Positions 42,888-51,861 of a stretch of DNA of 64,000 bases are shown here, piece by piece. Position 1 is the first letter of the stretch; each line of letters begins with the position of its first letter. This stretch comes from CAMYMQ01 sp963730305. GTDB lineage: Bacteria > Pseudomonadota > Alphaproteobacteria > Bin65. The stretch lies in the NCBI GenBank assembly GCA_963730305.1, contig CAVSRB010000001.1:124001-188000 (forward strand), read 5' to 3'. Both the position numbers and the translations under genes were made by a program. The notes beneath the pieces were generated by a model, which searched no databases, had not been told where the DNA came from, and worked only from the letters and a program-made list of their open reading frames with translations.

Positions 42888-43567
42888 TTCCGCTTCGGAA
42901 CCTGCGCCCCCGAAATATAGACGTCGGCCCGGTGCCGCGCCGACACCGCGCCGCTGATCCTGAGCTTGGACCCGGACATGCCCAGGTTGATCAGGCCGTT
43001 GGCCACGGCGCGGGCGCGGGCCAGGGCCTCGGCCTTGGTCGGGCCGCGCCCGATCACGGTGATCGTGCCCTTGGTCACGCCCTGGAGCTGCGCGACTCGC
43101 ACGATCTTGGCGCCGCTGCCCGCCGGCAGGGCGTTCGAGCCCTTGTCGAACGAGATCGTCGTGACCAGGCCGCTGCGCACGATGCGCACGCCGTCGACCT
43201 TGGCCGGTTCGCGCCGGGCGACACGCGCGGCGGAACCCGGATCGATCACCTCGGGGCGCACGTTGCGGCGGCTGGTCGTCTTGTCCGCCGGCTCGTTCTC
43301 GCCCGGCGCGGGACCGTCGACGTGGCGGGCGTTCTTGCGGTCGGCGAGCAGGCCTTCCTGGATGCGCATGCGCTGCCGCTCGGTGGTGGTGTCCGGCTTC
43401 TTCTCGGGCACGGTGGCCAGGCTCGGATACGGCTTCTTGTCGCCCGGCGGCGGCTGGGTCTTCGCGTCGTCCTTGCTGCCGCCGAACAGCGCACAGCTCC
43501 CGAGCGCCAAGGCGATCAGCATGACCCCGGCGAGGCGCGACCCCCGAATGATTGACGGTGGCATCAT
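42884..43567 (-). CDS. lipoprotein with OmpA-like C-terminal part
   Basis: A 227-residue protein with a lipoprotein signal (hydrophobic residues 11-22 and lipobox 'ALGSCALFGG'). A long charged, proline-rich region follows, then a C-terminal part 'ITVIGRGPTKAEALARARAV' and 'NGLINLGMSGSKLRISGAV', which has the helix and strand spacing of an OmpA-type peptidoglycan-binding domain. It would sit in the outer membrane and may contact the wall. ATG at 43567 or 43564 can both start it. Its 3' end overlaps the aminotransferase start by four bases. Confidence 0.72.
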   Translation of the reverse strand: MMPPSIIRGSRLAGVMLIALALGSCALFGGSKDDAKTQPPPGDKKPYPSLATVPEKKPDTTTERQRMRIQEGLLADRKNARHVDGPAPGENEPADKTTSRRNVRPEVIDPGSAARVARREPAKVDGVRIVRSGLVTTISFDKGSNALPAGSGAKIVRVAQLQGVTKGTITVIGRGPTKAEALARARAVANGLINLGMSGSKLRISGAVSARHRADVYISGAQVPKRK

Positions 43568-43693
43568 GGTCGTTTCGATCCCTTCATCTCCTGCGGCCGA
43601 TATGCTCCGGCGCGGCAGGAAACGTCCTCTTCCCTGCGGTGGCGGCGACAATGCGTCATCGCCAGCCTCTTTGCAATCGAAGCCCCTCTCCTT

Positions 43694-43743
43694 ACATTGC
43701 AGCGCGTCGAATGACCGGACATTGCAGCGCGTCGAATGACCGG
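43694..43743. repeat. exact 25-bp tandem duplication upstream of phaC
   Basis: The unit beginning acattgcagcgc and ending aatgaccgg is present twice without a gap, in the 262-base region between the lipoprotein gene and phaC. Each copy holds 'attgcag', and a related 'tttgcaatcg' lies just upstream (about 43670), so the region has three TTGCA-type words that could be regulator sites for phaC. Confidence 0.75.
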
Positions 43744-43829
43744 CCCGCGCCGGGCTTCGATACGCTCCGTCGCGTCTGGTGTATACGTGCCGACGGAGCG
43801 GAAAACGCCTCCTTATAGAGGATCGCGAA

Positions 43830-45617
43830 ATGGGCAAGCAACAGAGCACGAACGGCGGTGAAGCCGAGGCCGCCCGCATGGCGGAGATCGCCGAACGCTC
43901 ACAGCGCATCCTCCAGGCCTTCCTCGAGCGGCAGGAGAAGGAGGGCGCCGGCCCGCTCGACCCGCTCAACGTCACCGGGGCCTTCCTCGAGCTGACCACC
44001 AAGATGATGCAGGACCCGATGGCGCTGTGGGAGATGCAGACGCGCTATTGGCAGGACTACATGGACCTGTGGACCCGGTCGACGCGGCGCTTCCTGGGCG
44101 AGGAAGTCGAGCCGGCGATCGAGCCCGACCAGGGCGACCGCCGCTTCAAGGACTCGCTGTGGACCGAGAACGCGGCCTTCGACTTCATCAAGCAGTCCTA
44201 CCTGATGACGTCGCGCTACATCTGCGACGCGGTCGGCTCGGTCGAGGGGCTCGACGAGAAGAGCGCCCACAAGATCGACTTCTATACCAAGCAGTTCATC
44301 GACGCGATGGCGCCGACCAATTTCGCGGCGACCAACCCCGAAGTGCTCAAGGCGACGTTCGACAGCAAGGGCGAGAACCTGGTCAAGGGCCTGCAGAACC
44401 TGCTCGACGACCTCGAGCGCGGCAAGGGCCGGCTGGCGATCACGATGACCGACCAGGACGCCTTCGAGGTCGGCGGCAACATCGCGGTCACCCCGGGCAA
44501 GGTCGTCTACCAGAACGACCTGATCCAGCTCCTGCAGTACGAGCCGACCACCGAGAAGGTGTTCACCCGGCCGCTGCTGATCGCCCCGCCCTGGATCAAC
44601 AAGTTCTACATCCTCGACCTGCGCCCCGATAACTCGTTCATCAAGTGGGCGACGGCGCAGGGCCACACCGTCTTCGTCATCTCCTGGGTCAACCCGGACG
44701 CGCGGCTCGCGGAGAAGACGTTCGAGGACTACATGACCGAGGGCCTGATCGCGTCCATGGCGGCGATCGAGCAGGCCACCGGACAGAAGCAGATCAACCT
44801 GATCGGCTATTGCCTCGGCGGCACGCTGACCGCGGCGACGCTGGCCTTCATGTCGGTCGCCGGTCTGGCCGACCGGGTCAAGAGCGTGACCTACTTCACC
44901 ACCCTGGTCGACTTCGAGAATTCCGGCGACCTCCAGGTCTTCATCGACGAGGAGCAGCTCAAGCACCTCGAAGCGAACATGAACAAGCGCGGCTATCTCG
45001 AAGGCTCGGAGATGGCGACGACCTTCAACATGCTGCGCGCCAACGACCTGATCTGGTCCTTCGTCATCAACAACTACCTGCTCGGCAAGGACCCGTTCCC
45101 GTTCGACCTGCTCTACTGGAATTCGGATTCGACCCGGATGCCGGCGGCAATGCACAGCTTCTACCTGCGTAAGATGTATCAGGAGAACCGGCTGATGCAG
45201 CCGGGCGGGATCACGCTCAAAGGTGTTCCGATCGACATCGAGCAGATCAAGACGCCGACCTTCATCCTGTCGACCAAGGAAGATCATATCGCGCCCTGGC
45301 GGGCGACCTATTCGGTGACCCAGAAATACCAGGGCCCGGTGCGCTTCTGCCTGTCCGGCTCGGGTCACATCGCCGGCGTGGTCAACCCCGAGGGCTCGAC
45401 CAAATACGGCTACTGGACCAACACCAAGACGCCGGCCGATCCCGAGGCGTGGTTCGCCAAGGCGACCCAGCATCCCGGCTCGTGGTGGCCCGAATGGGGC
45501 AAGTGGGTCGCCCGCCACGGCGGTCCGAAGATCCCGGCGCGCAAGCCCGGCGACGGCAAGCTCAAGCCGATCGAGGACGCGCCGGGCAGCTACGTCAAGA
45601 TCAAGGCGGGGCACTGA
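43830..45617 (+). CDS. phaC: class I polyhydroxyalkanoate synthase
   Basis: This 595-residue enzyme polymerises (R)-3-hydroxyacyl-CoA into storage granules. The lipase-like box 'GYCLGG' holds the catalytic cysteine C328; the aspartate lies in 'STKEDHIAPW' and the histidine in 'SGSGHIAGVVNP'. The N-terminal region 'DPMALWEMQTRYWQDYMDLW' and 'RRFKDSLWTENAAFDFIKQS' in parts ('FKDSLWTENAAFDFIK') are typical of class I. ATG at 43830 follows 'atagaggatcgcga'. No phaA, phaB or phasin gene is adjacent; two secreted paralogues follow. Confidence 0.95.
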   Translation: MGKQQSTNGGEAEAARMAEIAERSQRILQAFLERQEKEGAGPLDPLNVTGAFLELTTKMMQDPMALWEMQTRYWQDYMDLWTRSTRRFLGEEVEPAIEPDQGDRRFKDSLWTENAAFDFIKQSYLMTSRYICDAVGSVEGLDEKSAHKIDFYTKQFIDAMAPTNFAATNPEVLKATFDSKGENLVKGLQNLLDDLERGKGRLAITMTDQDAFEVGGNIAVTPGKVVYQNDLIQLLQYEPTTEKVFTRPLLIAPPWINKFYILDLRPDNSFIKWATAQGHTVFVISWVNPDARLAEKTFEDYMTEGLIASMAAIEQATGQKQINLIGYCLGGTLTAATLAFMSVAGLADRVKSVTYFTTLVDFENSGDLQVFIDEEQLKHLEANMNKRGYLEGSEMATTFNMLRANDLIWSFVINNYLLGKDPFPFDLLYWNSDSTRMPAAMHSFYLRKMYQENRLMQPGGITLKGVPIDIEQIKTPTFILSTKEDHIAPWRATYSVTQKYQGPVRFCLSGSGHIAGVVNPEGSTKYGYWTNTKTPADPEAWFAKATQHPGSWWPEWGKWVARHGGPKIPARKPGDGKLKPIEDAPGSYVKIKAGH

Positions 45618-45620
45618 TCG

Positions 45621-46061
45621 ATGGCTCACCCGCGCAGCATCGCGGTCCTCGCGGCAGCCTTCCTGATCGCGGCGCTGCCGGCGCTGGCCCCCGCGCCCGT
45701 GCGGGCGGAGAGCGGGATCGCCGAGGGCATCCTCGGCGAGTGGGAGGCGAAACCCTTCATCTGGCACATCGAGAAGGTCAGGGGCTGCCGCTATCACCAG
45801 TTCATCACGGTCGAGCGCCAGATCGCGCCGGGCCGCTTCGCCGGCCGCTACCGGGCGCGGACGACCTGCGCGACGCGGTCCTGGGACCTGCACGGCAGGA
45901 TCACGCTGACCGTATCGGGTGACACCGTCACCATCAGCGGCGATCCGCGCCGCTGGATCGTCGAGACCGTGCACTACCGCTCGCCCTCGCGCATGGTGGG
46001 CAAGGACGCCCGCGGCCACCCGATGATCTACGTCCGGCCCAAGGGGCTGCCGACCTCCTGA
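45621..46061 (+). CDS. small secreted protein, first of a tandem pair
   Basis: A 146-residue protein with a signal peptide (hydrophobic residues 7-25, cleavage near 'VRAESG'). The mature part shares with the following gene the order 'GEWEAKPFIWH', two conserved cysteines ('GCRYHQ', 'TTCATRSWD'), 'TVSGDTVTISGDP', 'WIVETVHYRSPSRM' and the end 'IYVRPKGLPTS'. The two are clearly paralogues. The function is unknown; the beta-rich pattern suggests a small periplasmic barrel-like domain. It starts three bases after the phaC stop. Confidence 0.75.
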   Translation: MAHPRSIAVLAAAFLIAALPALAPAPVRAESGIAEGILGEWEAKPFIWHIEKVRGCRYHQFITVERQIAPGRFAGRYRARTTCATRSWDLHGRITLTVSGDTVTISGDPRRWIVETVHYRSPSRMVGKDARGHPMIYVRPKGLPTS

Positions 46062-46104
46062 GCGGCGGCGGGCGCCGCAGCAACGAAAGGACTGGATCGC
46101 CGAG

Positions 46105-46536
46105 ATGCTTCCGAACGGACGCCGGACAATAGCGCGTTCGCTCGCCATGGCGCTGGGCACCGTGATCGCGGGGAGCGGTCCCGGCGTACTGGCGGAAACG
46201 GCCCGGCCGACGATCCTGGGCGACTGGACGCTCCTGCCCATCACCTACAAGAGCTGCGTCGGGCACCAGGATCTGCGGGTGCGCCCGGGACCTGCGCCGG
46301 GACACTATCGCGGCACCGCGACGACCTATTGGCGCTGCCCGGGCCGGGGCTCGGCGGTGTATCGGGCGGTCGTCACGATATCCGTCGCCGGCGACCGGGT
46401 CACGATCGGCTCGGCGAAACCGGGCTGGATCGTCGAGACGCTGCGATACGTTCGGCCGCGCCGCATGGAAGGGCATGCGGCGCACGGCAAGTTCCACCTG
46501 ATCTACGTCCGGCCCAAGGCCCCGCCCACCTCTTGA
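46105..46536 (+). CDS. small secreted protein, second of a tandem pair
   Basis: A 143-residue paralogue of the preceding protein with a signal peptide (residues 10-30). Shared features are 'GDWTLLPITY', cysteines in 'KSCVGHQ' and 'WRCPGRGS', 'TISVAGDRVTIGSAKPGWIV' and the end 'IYVRPKAPPTS'. A 43-base gap separates the pair. The function is unknown. Confidence 0.73.
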   Translation: MLPNGRRTIARSLAMALGTVIAGSGPGVLAETARPTILGDWTLLPITYKSCVGHQDLRVRPGPAPGHYRGTATTYWRCPGRGSAVYRAVVTISVAGDRVTIGSAKPGWIVETLRYVRPRRMEGHAAHGKFHLIYVRPKAPPTS

Positions 46537-46567
46537 GTGGGCACCGGGGCGCGTCGGTGCCGGACCG

Positions 46568-47377
46568 TCAGATCATCTGGCGGCCGCCGTTGATGTGAAT
46601 GGTCTGGCCGGTCATGAAGCGCGATTTGTCGCCGAGCAGGAACAGGATCGGGCCGACGATGTCGTCGACCACGGCGATCCGGCCCAGCGGGATCGTCTCC
46701 ATGATCCGCTCGTGGCCAAGCTCCGCGAGCATGTCCTTGGCGTTGGATTCGTCGCCGCCCCGCCCGGTGCCGCCGCGCAGGAAGGCGGTGTCGACCGCCG
46801 CGGGCGCGATCGTGTTGGCGCGGATCGTCGGCGCGTTCTCCTTGGCCAGACCCTTGGCCAGGGCGATCACGCCGGCCTTCGACGCCGAATAGGCGGCCGT
46901 GTTGCGCTCGACCAGGGTCGCCAGCCCTGACGCCGTGAACACCATGGCCCCGCCGCCGGCCTTGCGCATCATCGGCAGCGCCGCGCGGGCGGCCAGGAAG
47001 GAAGAGCGCAGGTTGACGTTGAGGATGTCGTCGATCTCCGCCATCGACAGATCGTCGATATGGCGGTCGGAGGTCATGTAGCCCGGCAGGTGGACGAGGC
47101 CGTCCGCTTCGCCGTCCCACTGGTCGCCCAAGGCCTTGAACGCCGCGTTGGTCTCGTCCTCCGAATGGGCGTCGAACGGGATGGCGACCACGCCGGGAGG
47201 CGTGCCGTGCCGCTCCAGCGACTGGGGCAGGTCGAGCACCGCCACGCGCAGGCCCTGGGCCAGCGCGACCTCGACCAGGCGCCGGCCGATGCCGCCGCAG
47301 CCGCCGGTGACGGCAAGGCGGAAGCCGGGCTGCGGCCCCAGCCGCGAGAAGTCGGGTTCGGACAGGCTGCCGGTCAT
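46568..47377 (-). CDS. short-chain dehydrogenase/reductase
   Basis: This 269-residue oxidoreductase has the nucleotide motif 'TGGCGGIGRRLVE' near residue 24, the SDR 'NVNLRSSFLAARA' near 120, the catalytic 'YSASKAG' (Y and K) near 165 and the end 'FMTGQTIHINGGRQMI', which is typical of NAD(P)-dependent SDRs. The substrate is unknown. It lies about 60 bases downstream of the carbonic anhydrase-like gene. Confidence 0.88.
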   Translation of the reverse strand: MTGSLSEPDFSRLGPQPGFRLAVTGGCGGIGRRLVEVALAQGLRVAVLDLPQSLERHGTPPGVVAIPFDAHSEDETNAAFKALGDQWDGEADGLVHLPGYMTSDRHIDDLSMAEIDDILNVNLRSSFLAARAALPMMRKAGGGAMVFTASGLATLVERNTAAYSASKAGVIALAKGLAKENAPTIRANTIAPAAVDTAFLRGGTGRGGDESNAKDMLAELGHERIMETIPLGRIAVVDDIVGPILFLLGDKSRFMTGQTIHINGGRQMI

Positions 47378-47436
47378 GATCTGGTTTCCTCCCTCTTGGT
47401 CTGGTTCTCTATGGCCCAGATCGGACGCATACCGCT

Positions 47437-47974
47437 CTAGCCGTCCAGGCCGGCGATCGCCTGGCGGTGCGACTGGGCATATTCGGCGTAGAGGCGCGGG
47501 CCGCTGTGCATGTTCTTCAGCTCGCCCTCGGTCAGGTCGCGGAAATAGCTGGCCGGCGCGCCGGTCCAGAGCTGTCCCGAGGGAACGCGCTTGCCCGGCG
47601 TGACCAGCGACCCGGCGCCGACCATGGCGCCGGCCTCGACCACCGCGCCGTCCATCACGCAGGCGCGCATGCCGATCATCGCGCCGTCCTCGATCGTGCA
47701 GGCGTGGATCACGCACATGTGCCCGATCAGGACGTGGTCGCCGATGATCGTCGGGAAGGTCTTGTGGTCGACGTGGATGACCGAGTTGTCCTGCAGGTTC
47801 GAACCCGTGCCGATGCGGATGTGGTTGACGTCGCCGCGCACCGTGCAGCCGTACCAGATCGAGCTGCGCGGCCCGATCTCGACGTCGCCGATCACGGTGG
47901 CGTTGGGCGCGATGAAGGCGTCCTCGGCGATCTTCGGGCGTATGGCCGCCGAAGGGAATGATAAGCGGGCTCAC
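47437..47974 (-). CDS. gamma-carbonic anhydrase family protein (left-handed beta-helix), frameshifted
   Basis: Read across one indel this is a 178-residue hexapeptide-repeat protein. The zinc-type histidines appear in 'NSVIHVDHKTFPTIIGDHV', 'GHMCVIHACTIEDGAMIGM' and the repeats 'GAMVGAGSLVTPGKRVPSG'. Relatives include YrdA/PaaY and the complex I gamma-CA subunits; activity as an anhydrase or thioesterase is not certain. At 47944-47945 one g (plus strand) is extra; removal gives 'IPFGGIRPKIAEDAFIAPN' and the family start. Confidence 0.85.
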
Positions 47975-47984
47975 GGGGACTCCT

Positions 47985-49038
47985 CTACGGGAACATCGGC
48001 GCCTGTTCGAGGCCCATGGTCTCGGGCAGGCCGAACATCAGGTTGAGGTTCTGGACCGCCTGGCCGCTCGACCCCTTGACCAGGTTGTCGAGGGTCGAGA
48101 CCAGGATCGCGCGCCCCGGGATCCGGTCCTCGTAGACCTGCAGCAGGACGTGGTTGGAGCCGCGCACGTGCCGGGTCGCCGGGGCCATGCCCTGGGGCGC
48201 GAGCCGGACGAAGGGCTCGTCGGCGTAGCGCGCGGCCAGCGCGGCGCGGACGTCGTTGGCGGTGGTGCCGTTGGCGAGCTTGACGTAGGTGGTCAGCAGC
48301 TCGCCCCGGTTCATCGGCATCAGGTGCGGGGTGAAGTTGACCAAGAGGTCGCGCCCGGCGGCGACCGACAGCTCCTGTTCGATCTCCGGCGCGTGGCGGT
48401 GGCTGGCGACGCCGTAGGGGTGGATGCCCTCGGCGACCTCGCAGAACAGGGTCGATTCCTTGAGCCCCCGCCCTGCCCCCGACGTGCCGGACTTGGCGTC
48501 GATGACGATGTCGTCGGCGTCGACCAGGTCCGCCGCCGACCACCGGCAGCAGCAGCAGCAGCGCCGCGGTCGGGTAGCAGCCCGGACAGGCGACCAGCCG
48601 CGTCCCGGCGATGGCGTCGCGGTAATACTCGGTCAGGCCATAGACCGCCTCGCCCTGGAGCGCCGGCGCGCGGTGCTCGTGGCCGTACCATTCGGCGTAG
48701 GTGTCCATGTTGCGCAGCCGGAAGTCGGCCGACATGTCGACCACCTTGAGCCGCTCGGGCAGCGCCGCGATGATCTCCTGGGTGGTGCCGTGCGGCAGGC
48801 CGCAGACGACCACGTCGCAGTCGTCCCAGTCCGCGTCCTCGACCTTGACCAGGTCGGGCAGCGCATAGCCGCCGAGATGCGGGAACACGCTCTCCATCGG
48901 CTTGCCGGCGTGGCGGTCGGCGGTCATCAGGGTGATGCGCGTGCGCGGGTGCGTCACCAGAAGGCGCACCAGATCCGCGCCGGTGTAGCCGCTGGCGCCG
49001 AGGACGCCGACCCGAATGTCGTCTTGCTTGTTTCCCAT
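47985..49038 (-). CDS. argC: N-acetyl-gamma-glutamyl-phosphate reductase, frameshifted
   Basis: Read across one indel this is a 350-residue enzyme of arginine biosynthesis. 'RVGVLGASGYTGADLVRLL' is the nucleotide site, 'GLPHGTTQEII' follows, the catalytic cysteine is in 'VACPGCYPTAALL', and 'SGTSGAGRGLKESTLFCEV' is typical ArgC. At 48530-48531 one c (plus strand) is extra; removal joins 'LPVVGG' to 'DLVDADDIVIDAK'. ATG at 49038 has ribosome site aggtgag; GTG at 49041 is possible. In many alphaproteobacteria argC directly follows rplM-rpsI; here two opposite-strand genes lie between. Confidence 0.92.
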
Positions 49039-49125
49039 CACTCACCTATTCACCCGCCACAGGGGAAGCCCATCCACCCGTCGGGGCCCCCGTCATAATG
49101 CCTTTCACTCCGTCCGGGAACCGTC

Positions 49126-49455
49126 ATGGCGCGTCACGGCGAAACCTTCTCCGTCCCCACTTCGGTGGCCCGGCTGGCCAACACCTGCCGCATGGCGCTG
49201 CCCGGCCAGGGTTGGAAGATCATGCACGACAACGGCTGGGCCTTCCTGATCAAGGAACGGCTCGACCTGGTCGGCATGCTGATGACCTATCCGGTCAAGT
49301 TCGCGATCTTCCTGCGCGAGGACGAGGACACCAAGAACACCAACGTCGAGCTCAAGGGCGCGACCTTCGGCTTCGGCCCCCTGCCCAAGGGCAAGCTGCG
49401 CAAGAAGGCCTTGGAGCTGCGCGCCCTGATCGAGGGGATGGTCGAGCAGCGTTGA
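49126..49455 (+). CDS. unknown soluble protein of 109 residues
   Basis: The protein has 'CRMALPGQGWKIMHDNGWAF' near residue 21, 'MLMTYPVKFAIFLREDEDTK' near 51 and a basic C-terminal helix 'PKGKLRKKALELRALIEG'. It has no signal peptide or long hydrophobic segment and I do not recognise a family. It starts with ATG at 49126 and stands alone on the plus strand between argC and the luciferase-like gene. Confidence 0.55.
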   Translation: MARHGETFSVPTSVARLANTCRMALPGQGWKIMHDNGWAFLIKERLDLVGMLMTYPVKFAIFLREDEDTKNTNVELKGATFGFGPLPKGKLRKKALELRALIEGMVEQR

Positions 49456-49659
49456 CGCCTCCCGGTCAAGGTCGCCAAGTATCGGCGCAATAGCTAGGTC
49501 TCGGCGGACGCGGCGTCCACCATGCGGACGCCGAACGCATAGCTCGTCTTCCGGCCCCTCTTGGGGTCGCCAATCCGCCTCACGCACAATATCGTTCGAC
49601 CGAACCGATTACCTGCACGGGTCGTCGCGGAGCCGCCCATCACCCGCACGGAGAGGCGA

Positions 49660-50691
49660 ATGATAAAGCCCTGGATCTTCGAGTTCCTGAATACGCCGAC
49701 AGGGCCTGGCGAGGATATCCTGCCGGCGTCGGCCAGCGCCGTGTTCGAGCGCGGCATGGCGGCCTGGACCCGCATGGAGGCGCTGGACTACGAGGGTCTG
49801 TTCTTCAGCGAGCACCACTTCGGCCTCTCCTACAGCGCCGCGCCCAACCTGCTGATCGCCGCCGTCGCGCAACGCACCAAGCGGATGCGGCTGGGGACCA
49901 TGGGCATGGTCCTGCCCTTCTACCAGCCGTGGCGCGTCCTCGAGGAGATCGCCATGCTCGACCACCTCACCGGCGGCCGGCTGGAGATCGGCTGCGCGGC
50001 CGGCATCCCCCAGGAGCTGATGCAGGTCGGCCTCGACCCGGGCGAGGCGCGCGAGCGCTTCAACGAGGCGCTGGACATCATCGACGCCGGCCTGCTCTCG
50101 CCGGTGATCTCGCATCACGGCAAATATTGGGACTTCACCGACCTGAAGATCCTGCCGCGGCCGGTACAGCAGCCGGCGCCGCCCAAGTGGACGACCGTGG
50201 TCAGCACCGGGTCGGCGGCGAAATCGGCCGGGCGCGGCTCGAAGATCTGCACCGGCTTCGAGTCGATCGCGCGCATCACCGAGATCTTCGACGCCTACCG
50301 CAGCGAAGCCGACAGGCTAGGCGTCGACGGCGGGCCGGACAATTTCGGCCTGCGGCGCAAGGTCTCGATCGCGCCCAGCGAGGCCGAGGCGCTCGAGGCC
50401 AACGAACGATCGAAGGCGGAATTGGCGCGGGTGGTCGCCGGCGATCCCCGGATCGGCACGCAGAAATCGGAGCTGATCGACGCGCCCCGCAAGGACGGCG
50501 GCTTCAGCATCGACGAGGCCGAGTTCATCGCCGGCACGCCCGCGCAGGTCGCCGAACAGATCATCGACCAGTGCCGGGCCGTCGGCGCCGGTCATTTCCT
50601 CGCGGTCATCGGCCGCGGCAGCGAGGACGCGATGGCGGAGCTGGTCACGCTGTTCGGCGAAGAGGTCAACCCGATCCTGCGGCGGGCCTGA
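49660..50691 (+). CDS. luciferase-like flavin monooxygenase
   Basis: A 343-residue TIM-barrel protein of the bacterial luciferase/LLM family. 'YEGLFFSEHHFGLSYSAAPN' near residue 46, 'RMRLGTMGMVLPFYQPWRVL' near 77 and 'LDHLTGGRLEIGCAAG' near 105 are family motifs. Such enzymes use reduced FMN and oxygen on organic substrates, which are not predictable here. The ATG at 49660 has ribosome site gagagg. A 200-base gap before it has no feature. Confidence 0.88.
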   Translation: MIKPWIFEFLNTPTGPGEDILPASASAVFERGMAAWTRMEALDYEGLFFSEHHFGLSYSAAPNLLIAAVAQRTKRMRLGTMGMVLPFYQPWRVLEEIAMLDHLTGGRLEIGCAAGIPQELMQVGLDPGEARERFNEALDIIDAGLLSPVISHHGKYWDFTDLKILPRPVQQPAPPKWTTVVSTGSAAKSAGRGSKICTGFESIARITEIFDAYRSEADRLGVDGGPDNFGLRRKVSIAPSEAEALEANERSKAELARVVAGDPRIGTQKSELIDAPRKDGGFSIDEAEFIAGTPAQVAEQIIDQCRAVGAGHFLAVIGRGSEDAMAELVTLFGEEVNPILRRA

Positions 50692-50697
50692 ACGAAC

Positions 50698-50726
50698 GAG
50701 GCGGCCCTCCGCAGGAAGGCCGCCTC
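50698..50726. terminator. strong hairpin between convergent genes
   Basis: The arms gaggcggcc and ggccgcctc pair perfectly around the loop ctccgcaggaa. It lies between the luciferase-like gene and rpsI, which converge. The run gaaaaaat follows on the plus side, so on the minus strand a T run precedes the stem; it may stop transcription from both sides. Confidence 0.7.
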
Positions 50727-50754
50727 GCCCATCGAAAAAATCGGTCTTTGGTGC

Positions 50755-51258
50755 CTAGCGCTTCGAGAACTGGAAGCTGCGGCGCGCCTTGGCCCGGCCG
50801 TACTTCTTGCGCTCGACCACGCGCGAGTCGCGGGTCAGGAAGCCGCCCTTCTTGAGCACCGGCCGCAGGCCCGGCTCGTAGTTGACCAGCGCCTTGGAGA
50901 TGCCGTGGCGCACGGCGCCCGCCTGGCCCGACAGCCCGCCGCCGGAGACGGTGGCGATCACGTCGAACTGGTCCTTGCGCTCGGCGACGTCGAACGGCTG
51001 GTTCAGCACCATGCGCAGGGTCGGACGCGCGAAATAGGTCTCGAGCTCCTTGCCGTTGACCTGGATGCGGCCGCTGCCCGGCTTGATCCAGACGCGGGCG
51101 ACCGCGTCCTTGCGCTTGCCGGTGGCGTAGGCGCGGCCCTGGGGATCGATCTTGGGCTCGGGCGCCGCCTCGGGCTCGGCCGAGACCGGCATGACCTCGG
51201 CGAGGGTCGCCGCCTGCTGCTCGATCTGGGTCTTGATTTCGTTGTCGTTGTCGCTCAT
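50755..51258 (-). CDS. rpsI: 30S ribosomal protein uS9
   Basis: This 167-residue protein has the uS9 core 'RAYATGKRKDAVARVWIKPG', 'SGQAGAVRHGISKALVNYEP' and the invariant end 'QFSKR', which reaches toward the tRNA in the P site. About 38 acidic N-terminal residues ('IEQQAATLAEVMPVSAEPE') precede the core, an extension often seen in alphaproteobacteria. It overlaps rplM by four bases. Confidence 0.97.
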   Translation of the reverse strand: MSDNDNEIKTQIEQQAATLAEVMPVSAEPEAAPEPKIDPQGRAYATGKRKDAVARVWIKPGSGRIQVNGKELETYFARPTLRMVLNQPFDVAERKDQFDVIATVSGGGLSGQAGAVRHGISKALVNYEPGLRPVLKKGGFLTRDSRVVERKKYGRAKARRSFQFSKR

Positions 51259-51728
51259 GCGGGCACTCGCTTGTTCTTCGGGTTCATCGCGGCGACGTCG
51301 AGCACCTCGGGCTGCTGCGCCTCGTGCGGATGCTCGGTGCCCGCGTAGACGCGGAGATTGCTGAACTGCTGGCGGCCGAGCGGACCCGACGGGATCATGC
51401 GCTGCACCGCCTTGAGGATCACCCGCTCGGGATGGGCGCCGTCGAGGATCTTGTCCGCCGTCCGCTCCTTGATCCCGCCCGGATAGCCGGTGTGCCAGTA
51501 GTATTTCTTGTCGGTCCGCTTGCGGCCCGTCAGCTTGACCTTCTCCGCGTTGATCACGATGACGTTGTCACCGCAGTCCATGTGGGGCGTGAAGGTCGTC
51601 TTGTGCTTGCCGCGGAGAAGGTCGGCGATGACCACCGCCAGGCGGCCGACGACGAGGTCTTCCGCGTCGATCAGCCACCACTTCTTCTCGATGTCCGACG
51701 GCTTTGCCGTATAGGTTTTCATCGTCAC
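51255..51728 (-). CDS. rplM: 50S ribosomal protein uL13
   Basis: A 157-residue uL13 protein with 'WWLIDAEDLVVGRLAVVIAD' near residue 16, 'GDNVIVINAEKVKLTGRKR' near 53 and 'MIPSGPLGRQQFSNLRVYAG' near 111. It leads the rplM-rpsI operon and has a good promoter upstream. Confidence 0.97.
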   Translation of the reverse strand: MTMKTYTAKPSDIEKKWWLIDAEDLVVGRLAVVIADLLRGKHKTTFTPHMDCGDNVIVINAEKVKLTGRKRTDKKYYWHTGYPGGIKERTADKILDGAHPERVILKAVQRMIPSGPLGRQQFSNLRVYAGTEHPHEAQQPEVLDVAAMNPKNKRVPA

Positions 51729-51787
51729 TGTCCGTCATCAAGAAATGCGCGAGCCCAGGGGGCCGCGCATCCGTTCAACCGGCGCGC

Positions 51788-51815
51788 AATATGCGGCTCT
51801 GAATTGAAAAGTCAA
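51788..51815 (-). promoter_or_regulatory. sigma-70-type promoter of rplM-rpsI
   Basis: On the minus strand TTGACT (-35) and CATATT (-10) are separated by 16 bases, with the context GTTGACTTTTCAATTC that is typical of ribosomal-protein promoters in alphaproteobacteria. The transcription start would lie about 50 bases before the rplM ATG. Confidence 0.7.
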
Positions 51816-51861
51816 CGGGAAAAAGAGATATAAGCCAATACGTTATGGTTAGGGTATTATT

